The notes under the pieces are model-generated. The model was given only the letters and a program-made list of their open reading frames with translations. It made no database searches and had not been told where the DNA came from. From Ramlibacter humi (GTDB lineage: Bacteria; Pseudomonadota; Gammaproteobacteria; Burkholderiales; Burkholderiaceae_C): a DNA stretch of 64,000 nucleotides. Positions 7,945 to 22,572 of the stretch are shown here, piece after piece; positions within the stretch are counted from its first letter, which is position 1; each line of letters starts with the position of its first letter. The position numbers and the translations under genes were made by a program. The stretch spans positions 682,001-746,000 of the forward strand of contig NZ_SMLK01000001.1 in assembly GCF_004681975.1 (NCBI RefSeq), written 5' to 3'.

Positions 7945-9888
7945 TCAGGCGGCCGAGCCTTCGATCTGTTCGATCTCGCCGGTCAGCGCCAGCCAGCGTT
8001 CCTCGGCTGCTTCCAGCGATTGGACGACGCCCTTCAGCTGCCGCCCCGCTTCAGCGATGTCCGCCGGCGGCAGAGGCGTTCCCAAGCGGGCCTCCAGCGC
8101 TTCCTTTTCCGCCTGCAGACGGGCCATGGATTGCTCGGCCTGCGCCAGTTCCTTCTTCAGCGGGCGTGTACGGGCCGCCAGCTGCTGACGTGCGGCCGCG
8201 TCCAGCTTGCGCTGGGCCTGCGGGGCGGCCACTGGCGGAGCCGGGACCGCAACGGGTGCAGCGGCGGCCACTTTCGCCACCTCGCGCAGGCGGCGTGCTT
8301 CGTCCAGCAAGTAGCGCTGGTAGTCGTCCAGGTCGCCGTCGAACGGACCGACCTGGCCGCGGCCGACCAGCCAGAACTCGTCGCACACCGCCCGCAGCAA
8401 CGCGCGGTCGTGGCTGACCAGCAGCACGGTGCCTTCGAACTCGTTCAGCGCCATCGACAGGGCTTCCCGCGTGGCCAGGTCCAGGTGGTTGGTCGGCTCG
8501 TCCAGCAGCAGCAGGTTGGGGCGCTGCCACACGATCATGGCCAGCACCAGGCGCGCCTTCTCGCCGCCGCTCATGGTGCCCACGGCCTGCGCCACCATGT
8601 CGCCGCTGAAATTGAAGCTGCCCAGGAAGTTGCGCAGTTCCTGCTCGCGCGCCTGCGGGCCGACGTCGCGGGCCAGGCGGATCATGTGTTCCAGCGGATT
8701 GCTGTCCGGCGACAGCACGTCCAGTTCCTGCTGCGCGAAGTAGCCGATGTGCAGGCCTTTGCCTTCGGTGAGTGTCCCCCCGAGCGGTTCGATGGCGCGC
8801 GCCACCGTCTTCACCAGCGTGGACTTGCCCTGGCCGTTGGCGCCCAGGATGCCGATGCGCTGGCCCGCCATCACCGAGCGGTTGACGCCGCGCAGGATCA
8901 CCTTCTCCGCGGCGTCGCCGCGGTACCCCAGCTCGGCGTCCTGCACCACCAGCATCGGGTTGGGGATGTTCTGCGGCTCCTTGAATTCGAAGCTGAACTC
9001 CGCGTCGGCCAGCACCGGCGCGATCTTCTCCATGCGCTCCAGCGCCTTGACGCGGCTTTGCGCCTGCTTGGCTTTCGACGCCTTGGCCTTGAAGCGGTCG
9101 ATGAACTTCTGCAGGTGCGCGATCTTGTCCTGCTGCTTGGCGAAGGCGGCTTGCTGCAATTCCAGCTGCTGCGCGCGCAGCAGCTCGAACGCGCTGTAGT
9201 TGCCGCCATAGCGATTGAGCTTCTGGTGGTCGATGTGCACGGTGACGTTGGTCACCGCGTCCAGGAACTCCCGATCGTGGCTGATGACCACCATCGTGCC
9301 GGCATAGCGCTGCAGCCACGATTCCAGCCACACCAGCGCGTCCAGGTCCAGGTGGTTGGTGGGTTCGTCCAGCAGCAGCAGGTCCGAAGGGCACATCAGC
9401 GCGCGCGCCAGCTGCAGGCGCATGCGCCAGCCGCCGGAGAAGCTGTTCACCGGCTGCTCCAGCTCGTGCACCTGGAAGCCCAGGCCCAGGATCAGCGCCT
9501 GCGCGCGCGGCACCGCGTCGTGCTCGCCGGCGTCGGCCAGGTCCGAGTGCGCGTGCGCGATGCGCATGCCGTCTTCGGAGGCTTCCGCTTGCGCCAGTTC
9601 CGCGCGCAGTTCCATCAGGCGCGTGTCGCCACCCAGGACGAAGGCGGTGGCGCTCTCGTCCGTCTCCGGCATGTGTTGCGCCACTTGCGAGAGGCGCCAT
9701 TGCGCGGGCAGCGAGAACTCGCCGCTGTCTTCATGCAGCTGGCCGTTGAAGACGGCGAACAGGCTGGACTTGCCGGCGCCGTTGCGGCCGACCAGGGCGG
9801 CTTTCTCGCCGGCGTGCAGCGTGAGCGACACGCCGTCCAGCAGCACCTTGGCGCCGCGGCGCAGGGTGAGGTTGCGCAGCGTGATCAT
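7945..9888 (-). CDS. yheS: ABC-F family ATPase, YheS-like
   Basis: A 647-residue soluble protein with two ABC ATPase domains and no membrane domain, which acts on ribosomes in this family. Domain 1 has Walker A GRNGAGKSS, signature FSGGWRM and Walker B LLLLDEPTNHLDLDAL. A linker (IDRFKAKASKAKQAQSRVKALERME) leads to domain 2 with GANGQGKST, MSGGEKA and LLLLDEPTNHLDL. The charged C-terminal extension (about 530-647) is typical of YheS/Uup-type members. Overall order and length match E. coli YheS. It is separate from the downstream prmB unit by 77 bp. Confidence 0.9.
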   Translation of the reverse strand: MITLRNLTLRRGAKVLLDGVSLTLHAGEKAALVGRNGAGKSSLFAVFNGQLHEDSGEFSLPAQWRLSQVAQHMPETDESATAFVLGGDTRLMELRAELAQAEASEDGMRIAHAHSDLADAGEHDAVPRAQALILGLGFQVHELEQPVNSFSGGWRMRLQLARALMCPSDLLLLDEPTNHLDLDALVWLESWLQRYAGTMVVISHDREFLDAVTNVTVHIDHQKLNRYGGNYSAFELLRAQQLELQQAAFAKQQDKIAHLQKFIDRFKAKASKAKQAQSRVKALERMEKIAPVLADAEFSFEFKEPQNIPNPMLVVQDAELGYRGDAAEKVILRGVNRSVMAGQRIGILGANGQGKSTLVKTVARAIEPLGGTLTEGKGLHIGYFAQQELDVLSPDSNPLEHMIRLARDVGPQAREQELRNFLGSFNFSGDMVAQAVGTMSGGEKARLVLAMIVWQRPNLLLLDEPTNHLDLATREALSMALNEFEGTVLLVSHDRALLRAVCDEFWLVGRGQVGPFDGDLDDYQRYLLDEARRLREVAKVAAAAPVAVPAPPVAAPQAQRKLDAAARQQLAARTRPLKKELAQAEQSMARLQAEKEALEARLGTPLPPADIAEAGRQLKGVVQSLEAAEERWLALTGEIEQIEGSAA

Positions 9889-9965
9889 CGGGAAAGGGAC
9901 ATCGGGTTGGGGTGACGCGGCGTGGGTGCCGCGCGGGCCGGCGCTTCAGCGGCCGGCGAAGGGCG

Positions 9966-10832
9966 TCATTGTCGCACCAAGGCTTCGCGCGTCAGCAGCA
10001 GCACCTGGTCGTCGCCCGCGCTGGTGTCCAGCCACACGGCTTCGAGGTGTGGGAACGCCGCTTCGAAATGCTGCCGCTCGTTGCCGATCTCCAGCACCAG
10101 CACGCCTTCCGAAGACAGGCGCGAAGGCAGGTCGGCCAGCAGTTGCCGGATGAAGTCCATGCCGTCCATGCCGCCGGCCAGCGCGAGTTCGGGCTCGGCG
10201 CGGTATTCGGCCGGCAGCACCGCCATGCTGGCGCTGTTCACGTATGGCGGGTTGCAGAGCACTAGGTCATACGGGCCGGGCAGGGCGCCCAGGCCGTCCG
10301 ACTGCAGCAACGTGATGCGGTCTTCCAGTTGATGCTTGCCGACATTGATGGCCGCCACTTCCAGTGCCTCCAGCGACAGATCGGCGCCATCTACCCGCAC
10401 GTCCGGCCAGGCCATCGCGGCGATCACCGCGAGAGAACCGTTGCCCGTGCACAGGTCCAGCACCCGGCGCGTGTTCTCGCTCAGCCAGGGGTCGATGGTG
10501 CCGTCCGCCAGCAGTTCCGCGATGAAGCTGCGCGGCACGATGGCGCGTTCGTCCACGTAGAACGGCACACCTTGCAGCCACGCTTCGCGCGTCAGGTAGG
10601 CGGCGGGCTTGCGGGTGGCGATGCGCTCGTCCACCAGCTGCATCGCGTGCGCTGCCTGCGTCGCGTCGATGGCATCGTCCTCGTGGCCTTCGAGTTCGTC
10701 CAGCGGCCGGCCTAGCCGCCACAGCACCAGCCACGCGGCTTCGTCGAAAGCGTTGGTGGTGCCGTGCCCGAAAGCCACGCCGGCCTGTTGCAGCCGCGAG
10801 GCGGACAGCTCGATCAGTTCGATGAGGGTCAT
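9966..10832 (-). CDS. prmB: Ribosomal protein uL3 N5-glutamine methyltransferase
   Basis: S-adenosylmethionine-dependent enzyme that methylates a glutamine of ribosomal protein L3. The 288-residue protein has an N-terminal helical domain, the SAM-binding segment VLDLCTGNGSLAVIAA (about 144-159) and the glutamine-methylating signature NPPY (LVLCNPPYVNSASM). The longer post-NPPY sequence LPAEYRAEPELALAGG fits PrmB rather than PrmC. It is 10 bp downstream of dapE, so probably cotranscribed with the dap genes. Confidence 0.92.
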   Translation of the reverse strand: MTLIELIELSASRLQQAGVAFGHGTTNAFDEAAWLVLWRLGRPLDELEGHEDDAIDATQAAHAMQLVDERIATRKPAAYLTREAWLQGVPFYVDERAIVPRSFIAELLADGTIDPWLSENTRRVLDLCTGNGSLAVIAAMAWPDVRVDGADLSLEALEVAAINVGKHQLEDRITLLQSDGLGALPGPYDLVLCNPPYVNSASMAVLPAEYRAEPELALAGGMDGMDFIRQLLADLPSRLSSEGVLVLEIGNERQHFEAAFPHLEAVWLDTSAGDDQVLLLTREALVRQ

Positions 10833-10842
10833 GGTCCGCGCC

Positions 10843-13192
<2,350 letters not shown>

Positions 13193-13213
13193 GGCATTAC
13201 TCCTCGTTCCTCA

Positions 13214-13313
13214 ATGACGAATGATCGCGGCTTCGCCTGCGAATGACAAATGACAAATGCCCGGGCCGGCCTTCCGTCATCCGCGCGCAGCGCGGTCATC
13301 CGTCATTCGTCAT
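13214..13313. repeat. Intergenic inverted repeat, family A (copy 1)
   Basis: It is bounded by ATGACGAATGA (13214-13224) and its inverse TCATTCGTCAT (13303-13313), with inner ATGACAAATGAC and GC-rich hairpin sequence. It fills the gap between dapD and the pilU-like gene. Related copies lie at 48642-48709 and 57885-57968, always between same-strand genes. No coding capacity. Confidence 0.85.
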
Positions 13314-13318
13314 GGTTT

Positions 13319-14143
13319 TCACGGACGCAGCAGGTCGTTCAGGCTGGTCTTGGCGCGCGTCTGCGCGTCCACGCGTTTCACGATGATGGCGGCGTACAGG
13401 CTGTACTTGCCGCCGTCCTTGGGCAGGCTGCCGGAGATCACCACCGAGCCCGCCGGCACGCGGCCGTAGCTGGTCTCGCCGGTGGCGCGGTCGTAGATCG
13501 GCGTGCTCTGGCCGATGTACACGCCCATGGACACCACCGAGTTCTCCTCGACGATGACGCCTTCCACGATCTCGGAGCGGGCGCCGATGAAGCAGTTGTC
13601 CTCGATGATGGTCGGGTTGGCCTGCAGCGGCTCCAGCACGCCGCCCAGGCCCACGCCGCCGGACAGGTGCACGTTCTTGCCCACCTGCGCGCACGAGCCC
13701 ACGGTGGCCCAGGTGTCCACCATGGTGCCTTCGTCGACGTACGCGCCGATGTTCACGTAGCTGGGCATCAGCACCGCGCCCTTGGCGATGTAGCTGCCGC
13801 GGCGCGCCACGGCCGGCGGCACCACGCGCACGCCGGTGGCCGCCATCTCCTCGGGCGACAGGTGGGCGAACTTGGTCGGCACCTTGTCGAAGAAGGCCAG
13901 CTCGCCGGACTTCATCAGCGCGTTGTCCTTCAGGCGGAACGACAGCAGCACCGCCTTCTTGATCCACTGGTGCACGGTCCACTTGCCGACGCCTTCGCGC
14001 GTGGCCACGCGCAGGCGGCCGTGGTTCAGTTCGGCGATGACGTGTTCGACGGCCTCGGCGACGTCTTTCGGCGCGTCCTTCGCGGACAGGTTGGCGCGGT
14101 TGTCCCAGGCGGTGGCTATGGTCTGCTGCAGCTGCTGGCTCAT
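13319..14143 (-). CDS. dapD: Tetrahydrodipicolinate N-succinyltransferase
   Basis: Transfers succinyl from succinyl-CoA to tetrahydrodipicolinate, the step before DapC in the succinylase lysine pathway. The 274-residue protein has the helical N-terminal domain and then left-handed beta-helix hexapeptide repeats (about 100-230), including [34 protein letters not shown] and [23 protein letters not shown]. It is seven bases downstream of dapC, so they form one unit. Confidence 0.97.
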   Translation of the reverse strand: MSQQLQQTIATAWDNRANLSAKDAPKDVAEAVEHVIAELNHGRLRVATREGVGKWTVHQWIKKAVLLSFRLKDNALMKSGELAFFDKVPTKFAHLSPEEMAATGVRVVPPAVARRGSYIAKGAVLMPSYVNIGAYVDEGTMVDTWATVGSCAQVGKNVHLSGGVGLGGVLEPLQANPTIIEDNCFIGARSEIVEGVIVEENSVVSMGVYIGQSTPIYDRATGETSYGRVPAGSVVISGSLPKDGGKYSLYAAIIVKRVDAQTRAKTSLNDLLRP

Positions 14144-14150
14144 GGAAGGT

Positions 14151-15356
14151 TCAGGCTTTTCGGTTCTGGATGAATCGGACGATGCGTTGCGCGGCTTCCA
14201 GACACTCGGCCGCTTCCGCGACCAGGGCCATGCGCACGCGGCCGGCGCCGGGGTTGCGGCCGCCGCTCTCGCGGGCGAGGTAGCTGCCCGGCAAGACCGT
14301 CACATTGTATTGAGCCAGCAGGTCGCGGGCGAAGGCGGTGTCGTCGCCGCCGGGCACGCCGGCCCAGAGATAGAACCCCGCGTCGGGCAGGCGCACGTCC
14401 ATGACCTCGGCCAGCACGGGCGTGACCTCGGCGAACTTGCGGCGGTACTCGGCGCGGTTGTCCACCACATGCTGCTCGTCGTTCCAGGCCACGATGCTGG
14501 CGGCCTGCACCGGCGGTGCCATCGCGCTGCCGTGGTAGGTGCGGTACAGCGCGAAAGCCTTCAACAGTTGCGCATCGCCCGCGACGAAGCCGCTGCGCAT
14601 GCCGGGCACGTTGCTGCGCTTGGACAAGCTGGTGAACGCCACCAGGCGGCGGAAATCGGTGCGGCCCAGCTGGGCGGCGGCTTCCAGGCCGCCCAGCGGC
14701 GGCTCGTCGCGGAAGTAGATCTCGCTGTAGCACTCGTCCGAAGCGATCACGAAGCCGTGCCGGTCCGACAGCTCGAACAGCTTGCGCCACTCGTCCAGCG
14801 GCATCACGGCGCCGGTGGGGTTGCCGGGCGAGCAGACGTAGATCAGCTGGGTGCGGGCCCAGACCTCCGCGGGCACGCTGTCCCAGTCCACCGCGAAATT
14901 GCGCGCCGGGTCGCTGGGCGCGTAGTACGGTTCCGCCCCCGCCAGCAGGCAGGCGCCTTCGTAGATCTGGTAGAACGGGTTGGGGCAGACCACCACCGGC
15001 GACCTGGTGGGATCGATCACCGTCTGCGCGAAAGCGAACAGCGCCTCACGCGAGCCGTTGACCGGCAGCACCTGCGTCGCCGCGTCCACCGCCAGCCCGT
15101 AGCGGCGCTTCAGCCAGCCGGCGAAAGCTTCGCGCAGCTGGGGCGTGCCCACGGTGGGCGGGTAGCCCGTCAGGTCGCTGCCCGGCGTTTCCAGCGCGTC
15201 CTTGAGCGCCTGCTTGATGAAGGATGGCGTCGGGTGCTTGGGCTCGCCGATGCCCAGGCTGATGGGGCGGAATTCGGGATTCGGGGTCACGCCCGCGAAC
15301 AACTGCCGCAGCCGCTCGAAAGGGTAGGGCTGCAGGCGGGCCAAAAGGGGATTCAT
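14151..15356 (-). CDS. dapC: Succinyldiaminopimelate transaminase
   Basis: Class I/II PLP-dependent aminotransferase that converts N-succinyl-2-amino-6-ketopimelate to N-succinyl-diaminopimelate. The 401-residue protein begins with [18 protein letters not shown], a hallmark of DapC. It shows [11 protein letters not shown], the PLP lysine in [16 protein letters not shown], and a late Arg in GRVRMALV. It is the first gene of the dap unit; the 221 bp between it and smc hold the promoters of both divergent units, though I see no strong consensus box. Confidence 0.95.
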   Translation of the reverse strand: MNPLLARLQPYPFERLRQLFAGVTPNPEFRPISLGIGEPKHPTPSFIKQALKDALETPGSDLTGYPPTVGTPQLREAFAGWLKRRYGLAVDAATQVLPVNGSREALFAFAQTVIDPTRSPVVVCPNPFYQIYEGACLLAGAEPYYAPSDPARNFAVDWDSVPAEVWARTQLIYVCSPGNPTGAVMPLDEWRKLFELSDRHGFVIASDECYSEIYFRDEPPLGGLEAAAQLGRTDFRRLVAFTSLSKRSNVPGMRSGFVAGDAQLLKAFALYRTYHGSAMAPPVQAASIVAWNDEQHVVDNRAEYRRKFAEVTPVLAEVMDVRLPDAGFYLWAGVPGGDDTAFARDLLAQYNVTVLPGSYLARESGGRNPGAGRVRMALVAEAAECLEAAQRIVRFIQNRKA

Positions 15357-15577
15357 GGGCCGAATTATCGGTTCCGGCTGACGCCTTCCCGCCGTGCCCG
15401 CTTGTTGCCAAAAACGGGGCCGCCCGTGGGTCGGCGCTTAGCGCGGTTTCGGGGCGGTGGCAAGCGAATTCCGTCCGGCGGGGGCGCTGCCCAGTTCGCT
15501 ATCATGCGGCGGACTTTTCCAGCGCCGCCCGTGGGCGGCGCTGGCCGTTCCGAACACCTCCGCCAGGGCTTGCGCAC

Positions 15578-18500
15578 GTGCGACTCAACTCCATCAAGCT
15601 TTCCGGATTCAAGTCTTTCGCCGAACCCACCAACTTCATGCTTCCCGGCCAGCTGGTCGGGGTGGTCGGCCCCAATGGCTGCGGCAAGTCCAACATCATG
15701 GACGCGGTTCGCTGGGTGCTGGGCGAGTCCAAGGCCAGCGAGCTGCGCGGCGAGTCCATGCAGGACGTCATCTTCAACGGCACGACGTCCCGCAAGCCGG
15801 CCTCGCGCTCTTCGGTCGAACTGATCTTCGACAACGCCGACCACCGCGCGGGCGGCCAGTGGAGCCAGTTCGCCGAGATCGCCGTCAAACGCGTGCTGAC
15901 GCGCGACGGCACCAGCAGCTACTACATCAACAACCAGCCGGTGCGCCGCCGCGACGTGCAGGACGTGTTCCTGGGCACGGGCCTCGGCCCGCGCGCCTAC
16001 GCCATCATCGGCCAGGGCACCATCAGCCGCATCATCGAATCCAAGCCGGAAGAGCTGCGCCTGTTCCTGGAGGAAGCCGCGGGCGTCTCGAAGTACAAGG
16101 AACGCCGCCGCGAAACCGAGAACCGCCTCTCGGACACGCGCGAGAACCTCACCCGCGTGGAAGACATCCTGCGCGAGCTGAACGCCAACCTGGACAAGCT
16201 GGAGAAGCAGGCCGAAGTCGCCCAGCGCTACAACTCGCTGCAGGCCGACGTCAACCTGAAGCAGCACCAGCAGTGGTTCCTCAAGCGCGCCGAAGCCGAG
16301 GGCGACCAGGGCAAGCTGAAGCAGGACGCCGACAAGGCCGTCAACGACCTGGAGTCGCGCGTCGCCGACCTGCGCCACGTCGAGAACGAGCTGGAAACCG
16401 TGCGCCAGGCCCACTACGCGGCCGGCGACCAGGTCAACCAGGCGCAGGGCCAGCTGTACGAAGCCAGCGCCGAAGTCGGCCGCCTGGAGGCCGAGATCCG
16501 CTTCGTGGTCGAAGGCCGCCAGCGCGTGGAGCAGCGGCTGCAGCAGCTGAAGGAACAGACCTCCCATTGGGCCGCGCGCAAGGACGACGCGGCCGCCGAG
16601 ATCGAGACGCTGGCCGGCCAGGCCGTGGACGCCGAAGAGAAGGCGACGCTGCTGGCCGCGCAACTGGAAGAGCAGTCGATGGCGCTGCCCGACCTGGAAG
16701 AGGCGCTGCGCCAGGCGCAGGCCAAGTCCACCGAGCAGCGCCAGGGCGTGGCCCAGGTGCAGCAGCAGATCCAGGTGCTGGCCGCCGACCAGCGCAACAT
16801 CGAGGAGCAGTCGCGCCAGCTGGGCCAGCGCCGCGAGCGCCTGGTGGCCGACCGCAACGCGCTGGCCGCGCCCGACGAGGCGCGGCTCACCAACCTGCAA
16901 CAGCAGCTGGCGGTCGCCCAGGAAACCGCCTCCGCGGCGGACGCCCGCCTGCACGAGCTGCAGGACCAGGTGCCGCAGCTGGACGACGACCGCCGCCAGA
17001 AGCAGGAAACGGTCAACCGCGAAAGCCACAAGCAGGCCGACCTGTCCGCGCGCATGGAAGCGCTGAAGGCGCTGCAGGAAAAAGTCCAGACCGACGACAA
17101 GCTCAAACCCTGGCTGGCCCGCCACGGCCTGGAAGGCCTGCAGGCGCTGTGGAGCCGCATCCACGTGGAGCAGGGCTGGGAGAACGCGCTGGAAGCGGCG
17201 CTGCGCGAGCGCCTGTCGTCGCTGGAAGTCTCGCGGCTGGAGATGGTGCGCGCCTTCGCCACCGACGCGCCGCCGGCCAAGCTGGCCTTCTACAGCCCGC
17301 CCGCGGCCGCCGTGCCGCTGCCCGCCGGCTCGCTGCCGCGCCTGTCGGACCTGCTGCGGCTGAACGACGCGGGCCAGAAGGCGCTGCTGGCCGACTGGCT
17401 GCACGGCTGCTACACCGCCGCCAGCTTCGAGGACGCGCTGGCCGCGCGCGACAAGCTGCAGCCCGGCGAAGTCATCTACGTGCAGACCGGCCATTGCGTC
17501 ACCGCGCACAGCGTCAGCTTCTACGCGCAGGACTCCGAGCGCGCCGGCCTGCTGGCCCGCCAGCAGGAGATCGAGAACCTGGAGAAGCAGCTGCGCGCGC
17601 AGCTGCTCATCGCCGAGGAATCGCGCGGCGCGCTGGTGCGGGCCGAGGCTGCCTACACCGACGCCTCCCAGCGCCTGGTGGCCGTCCGCCGCGAAGCCGC
17701 GGAAACGCAGGCCAAGGCGCACGAGCTGCAGGTGGAGACGCTGCGCCTGACGCAGCTGGCCGAACAGACCCGCGCGCGCAGCGAGCAGATCGCCGGTGAC
17801 CTGGCCGAAGTCGACGCGCTGCTGGAAGAACTGCAGGAACGCCGCGTCGCCGCCGAAGGGCGCTTCGAGGAACTGGACATGCAGCTGGCCGACAGCCAGG
17901 AGCGGCATGCCCAGCTGGACGAACGCGTGATCGACGCCGAGCGCAAGCTGGCGCAGGCCCGCGAGCAGCAACGCAGCCTGGAACGCCAGGCGCAGGAAGC
18001 GCAGTTCTCGCAGCGTTCGCTGGAAGCGCGCCGTGGGGAATTGCAGCGTGCCATCGATACCGCGCAGCAGCAGGCCGGCAGCATTGCCGCCGAAGAGGAG
18101 CGTGCGCATGCGGAACTCTCGCGGCTGACCGACGCCGCCGCGCAGGCCGGCCTGCAGTCTGCGCTGCAGCTGAAATCCGAGCGCGAGCAGGCCCTGGGCG
18201 CCAAGCGCAGCGAGTACGACGACCTGACCGCCAAGCTGCGCGCCAGCGACGAGCGCCGCCTGCAGCTGGAACGCGAGCTGGACCCGCTGCGCCAGCGCAT
18301 CACCGACCTGCAGCTGAAGGAACAGGCCGCCCGCCTGGGCCTGGAGCAATACACGCAACTGCTGGCCGACGCGAACGCGGACCTGGAAGCCGTGGCCAGG
18401 TCCATCCAGGACGGCAACGTGCGCCTTTCCAGCATGCAGGGCGAGATCGACCGGCTGCAGCGCGAGATCGCGGCGCTGGGCGCGGTGAACCTGGCGGCGC

Positions 18501-19093
18501 TGGACGAACTGACCTCGGCGCGCGAGCGCAAGCAGTTCCTGGACGCGCAGACGGCCGACCTGACCGAGGCCATCACCACGCTGGAAGACGCCATCCGCAA
18601 GATCGACGGCGAGACGCGCGAGCTGCTGGCCGGCACCTTCAACACCGTCAACGAACACTTCGGCCGCATGTTCCCCGAGCTGTTCGGCGGCGGCAACGCC
18701 AAGCTGGTGATGACGGGCGAGGAGATCCTCGACTCCGGCGTGCAGGTGATGGCGCAGCCGCCCGGCAAGAAGAACCAGACCATCCACCTGCTGTCGGGCG
18801 GCGAGAAGGCGCTGACGGCCATCGCGCTGGTGTTCGCCATCTTCCAGCTGAACCCGGCGCCTTTCTGCCTGCTGGACGAGGTGGACGCGCCGCTGGACGA
18901 CGCCAACACCGAGCGCTACGCCAAGCTGGTGTCGGCCATGGCGAAGGAAACGCAGTTCCTGTTCATCAGCCACAACAAGATCGCGATGGAGATGGCCGAG
19001 CAGCTGATCGGCGTGACCATGCAGGAGCAAGGTGTGTCGCGCATCGTGGCCGTGGACATGGAATCCGCGGTGTCGATGGCCGAGGCCGCCTGA
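15578..19093 (+). CDS. smc: Chromosome segregation protein SMC
   Basis: Condensin-type ATPase for chromosome organisation and segregation. The GTG start at 15578 gives RLNSIKLSGFKSF, the universal SMC N-terminus. The 1171-residue protein has Walker A GPNGCGKSN (Lys37), long coiled coils around a hinge (about 510-650), the C-motif LLSGGEKALTAIALVFAIF and Walker B PAPFCLLDEVDAPLDDAN. No kleisin gene (scpA/scpB) is nearby. zipA starts two bases after the stop, and the smc-zipA-ligA order is conserved in relatives. Confidence 0.98.
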   Translation: MRLNSIKLSGFKSFAEPTNFMLPGQLVGVVGPNGCGKSNIMDAVRWVLGESKASELRGESMQDVIFNGTTSRKPASRSSVELIFDNADHRAGGQWSQFAEIAVKRVLTRDGTSSYYINNQPVRRRDVQDVFLGTGLGPRAYAIIGQGTISRIIESKPEELRLFLEEAAGVSKYKERRRETENRLSDTRENLTRVEDILRELNANLDKLEKQAEVAQRYNSLQADVNLKQHQQWFLKRAEAEGDQGKLKQDADKAVNDLESRVADLRHVENELETVRQAHYAAGDQVNQAQGQLYEASAEVGRLEAEIRFVVEGRQRVEQRLQQLKEQTSHWAARKDDAAAEIETLAGQAVDAEEKATLLAAQLEEQSMALPDLEEALRQAQAKSTEQRQGVAQVQQQIQVLAADQRNIEEQSRQLGQRRERLVADRNALAAPDEARLTNLQQQLAVAQETASAADARLHELQDQVPQLDDDRRQKQETVNRESHKQADLSARMEALKALQEKVQTDDKLKPWLARHGLEGLQALWSRIHVEQGWENALEAALRERLSSLEVSRLEMVRAFATDAPPAKLAFYSPPAAAVPLPAGSLPRLSDLLRLNDAGQKALLADWLHGCYTAASFEDALAARDKLQPGEVIYVQTGHCVTAHSVSFYAQDSERAGLLARQQEIENLEKQLRAQLLIAEESRGALVRAEAAYTDASQRLVAVRREAAETQAKAHELQVETLRLTQLAEQTRARSEQIAGDLAEVDALLEELQERRVAAEGRFEELDMQLADSQERHAQLDERVIDAERKLAQAREQQRSLERQAQEAQFSQRSLEARRGELQRAIDTAQQQAGSIAAEEERAHAELSRLTDAAAQAGLQSALQLKSEREQALGAKRSEYDDLTAKLRASDERRLQLERELDPLRQRITDLQLKEQAARLGLEQYTQLLADANADLEAVARSIQDGNVRLSSMQGEIDRLQREIAALGAVNLAALDELTSARERKQFLDAQTADLTEAITTLEDAIRKIDGETRELLAGTFNTVNEHFGRMFPELFGGGNAKLVMTGEEILDSGVQVMAQPPGKKNQTIHLLSGGEKALTAIALVFAIFQLNPAPFCLLDEVDAPLDDANTERYAKLVSAMAKETQFLFISHNKIAMEMAEQLIGVTMQEQGVSRIVAVDMESAVSMAEAA

Positions 19094-19094
19094 C

Positions 19095-20117
19095 ATGAGC
19101 GGCTTCACCGTCGGCGTAGCCATCCTCGGCGGGCTGGTGCTCGCCGTCCTCGTCGCCTGGAACGCGTGGACCACGCGCCAGCTCAAGCCGCGGCAGGCCG
19201 ACCAGGCGCTGCCCCGCAACGAACCGGGCGAAGAACCCGTTCCCGTCGAGCCCGTGTTCGATGCCGAAGAGCCGCCGCTGCCCATGCCCGAGAAGAAGCC
19301 GGGGCTGGACGCGCTCATCGACGCGCTGGCGCCCATCGCGGTGGAACATCCGGTCGCGGGCGAAGCCGCGATGGCCGCGCTGCCGGCCACCCGGCGCGCG
19401 GGCAGCAAGCCGTTCGCGGTCGAAGGCCTGAACGAAGCCACCCAGCAGTGGGAAGTGCCTCAGGCCGGCCAGCGCTACACGGCCTTCCAGGCCGGCGTGC
19501 AGCTGGCCAACCGCACGGGCGCGCTCAACGAGATCGAGTTCTCCGAGTTCGTGGTCAAGGCCCAGGCCTTCGCCGATGCGGTGAACGGCGCGGCCGAGTT
19601 TCCGGACATGCTGCCCGAGGTGGCGCGCGCCCGAGAGCTCGACCAGTTTGCGGGCGGCCACGACGCGCAGCTGAGCTTCACCTTGCGTGCCCGCAACGCC
19701 GCGTGGAGCCCCGGCTACGTGCAGCAGAACGCCTCGCGCTTCGGCTTCGTCGCCGGCGCCATCCCGGGGCGGCTGGTGCTGCCTTCCTCGCAGGCCGGCA
19801 ACCCGCCGCTGCTGGTGCTGTCGTTCGACAGCCATGCGGCGCTGTCGGAAGACCCCGCGCAGTCGGCCATCCGCGAGGTGTCGCTGAGCCTGGACGTGCC
19901 GCAGGTGCCGCGCGGCGAGCAGCCGTTCGCGCGCATGCGCGACGCGGCCATCGGGCTGGCGGCGGGCATGGACGGCGCCATCATCGACGACAACGGCCAG
20001 GTGATCGCGGCCGAAGGCCTGGACGTGGTGGGTGCCGACCTGGAGATGCTCTACGACACGCTGGAATCGCGCGACCTGGCGGCGGGGTCGCCTCAGGCGC
20101 GGCGCCTTTTCTCCTAA
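19095..20117 (+). CDS. zipA: Cell division protein ZipA
   Basis: Inner-membrane anchor of FtsZ. The 340-residue protein has an N-terminal membrane helix (VGVAILGGLVLAVLVAW), a Pro/Glu-rich linker with EEPVPVEPVFDAEEPPLPMPEKKPG, and a C-terminal ZipA/FtsZ-binding domain (about 190-335) ending in MAxGMDGAIIDDNGQVIA. The usual DPLFxGP-type start is diverged, as in other betaproteobacteria. It ends nine bases before ligA; base composition drops sharply right after its stop. Confidence 0.85.
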   Translation: MSGFTVGVAILGGLVLAVLVAWNAWTTRQLKPRQADQALPRNEPGEEPVPVEPVFDAEEPPLPMPEKKPGLDALIDALAPIAVEHPVAGEAAMAALPATRRAGSKPFAVEGLNEATQQWEVPQAGQRYTAFQAGVQLANRTGALNEIEFSEFVVKAQAFADAVNGAAEFPDMLPEVARARELDQFAGGHDAQLSFTLRARNAAWSPGYVQQNASRFGFVAGAIPGRLVLPSSQAGNPPLLVLSFDSHAALSEDPAQSAIREVSLSLDVPQVPRGEQPFARMRDAAIGLAAGMDGAIIDDNGQVIAAEGLDVVGADLEMLYDTLESRDLAAGSPQARRLFS

Positions 20118-22544
<2,427 letters not shown>

Positions 22545-22572
22545 GTTTGTTGAGGCGATCCGAGGAGGGGTG

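Noticed and set aside
7945-9888. ABC-F gene as a drug-resistance ribosome-protection factor
   Set aside because: Motif order and the C-terminal extension match the housekeeping YheS-like group; nothing points to a resistance type.
15365-19441. Very long antisense open frame (over 1300 codons) opposite smc
   Set aside because: Composition follows from GC-rich codons of smc on the other strand: Leu/Gln/Arg/Ala-rich, no domain, and it runs through several promoters. It is a shadow frame.
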